Shown here in pieces: positions 63,887-64,000 of a stretch of 64,000 bases of DNA (positions are counted from its first letter, which is position 1; the number at the start of each line of letters is the position of its first letter). The position numbers were made by a program, and so were the translations under genes. The stretch is from positions 453,986-517,985 of the forward strand of contig NZ_JAKOGG010000002.1 in NCBI RefSeq assembly GCF_022321485.1. Reading direction: 5' to 3'. The notes beneath the pieces were generated by a model that made no database searches, had not been told where the DNA came from, and was given only the letters and a program-made list of their open reading frames with translations. This DNA is from Shewanella electrica (GTDB taxonomy: Bacteria > Pseudomonadota > Gammaproteobacteria > Enterobacterales > Shewanellaceae).

Positions 63887-64000
63887 TTAAGCGATTTGGG
63901 AAGCAGGCTTCAGTTTGATGTAAGGTACGCTAGCTAACTCAGCTGGCTTCAGTTTAATGTACGGTACGCTAGCTAACTCAGCTGGCTTCAGTTTAATGTA
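63887..64000 (-). CDS. Partial repeat peptide (YIKLKPAELASVP units), candidate multi-core RiPP precursor
   Basis: A minus-strand frame enters at the window edge and stops at 63887. The visible 37 residues are two full 13-residue units YIKLKPAELASVP followed by a final YIKLKPASQIA. The units match exactly at the residue level and nearly so in DNA, so the array is a recent duplication. The start codon and any leader are off the window. Each unit contains Tyr-Ile-Lys, an aromatic-x-basic triad, and a Pro before the Tyr. Repeated near-identical cores at the C-terminus of a small gene are typical of multi-core RiPP precursors; a structural repeat protein is the alternative. Confidence 0.6.
   Translation of the reverse strand, partial: YIKLKPAELASVPYIKLKPAELASVPYIKLKPASQIA
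63905..64000. repeat. 39-bp direct tandem repeat
   Basis: Unit 63905-63943 is repeated at 63944-63982 with three mismatches, and a third partial copy (63983-64000) is cut by the window end. There is no spacer between units, and the unit is a whole number of codons (13), so the repeat is part of a coding sequence. Confidence 0.95.

Noticed and set aside
63905-64000. CRISPR-like direct repeats
   Set aside because: The 39-bp units are contiguous without spacers, stay in one reading frame, and stop with a normal codon; they are coding tandem repeats.

Overview
The window looks like a chromosome segment from a Shewanella-like marine gammaproteobacterium. The trp operon has unfused trpE and trpG and a fused trpCF. 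The other lines of evidence are a Pla-1/VolA-type surface lipase, a probable DUF3083 protein, and many single-copy genes closely resembling E. coli genes. I inferred the assignment from gene content and remembered protein sequences; no database search was run. No rRNA, tRNA, insertion sequence, prophage or CRISPR array was seen.

Layout. 1-6660 is an accessory block of small, mostly unrecognised proteins, including one clear SMI1/KNR4 (SUKH) protein and one partial DUF1963-like zinc-ribbon protein; it resembles a bank of toxin-immunity genes, but no toxin is visible. 7280-13535 holds a TonB-dependent receptor, a DUF4168 gene with a good sigma-54 promoter match, a divergent histidine kinase/NtrC-type regulator pair, and a small outer-membrane protein. 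14001-19205 has curA and nemR, each behind an identical palindromic operator, then an esterase and a chemoreceptor. 19919-27077 has an Acr3 arsenite pump, a ChrR-type quinone/chromate reductase, an exported nuclease/phosphatase-fold protein, a Yip1 protein, an anchored glutaredoxin and a DUF2339 giant membrane protein.

27150-45261 is core genome: trpLEGD(CF)BA on the minus strand with a readable attenuator (leader peptide with three consecutive Trp), then rnm, yciO, scpA, scpB and rluB on the plus strand, and yciK, xthA, yciI and yciB beyond; E. coli keeps several of these near trp. 45998-56819 is the anaerobic pyruvate/formate module: pta-ackA, pflB-pflA, focA and ycaO, with a 988-bp regulatory gap between the divergent pflB and focA. 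57024-63658 has sohB, a DUF3083-like gene, a GNAT acetyltransferase, tesA, and ybbA-ybbP.

The most unusual signal is at the right edge (63760-64000, minus strand). Two tiny genes 10 bp apart end at a terminator shared with ybbP. One encodes near-identical 13-residue repeats (YIKLKPAELASVP) that run off the window. The other encodes a 38-residue peptide ending in GWWN that carries a diverged copy of the same AEL...I-L motif. This looks like a multi-core ribosomally made peptide (RiPP) precursor pair whose processing genes would lie beyond position 64000.
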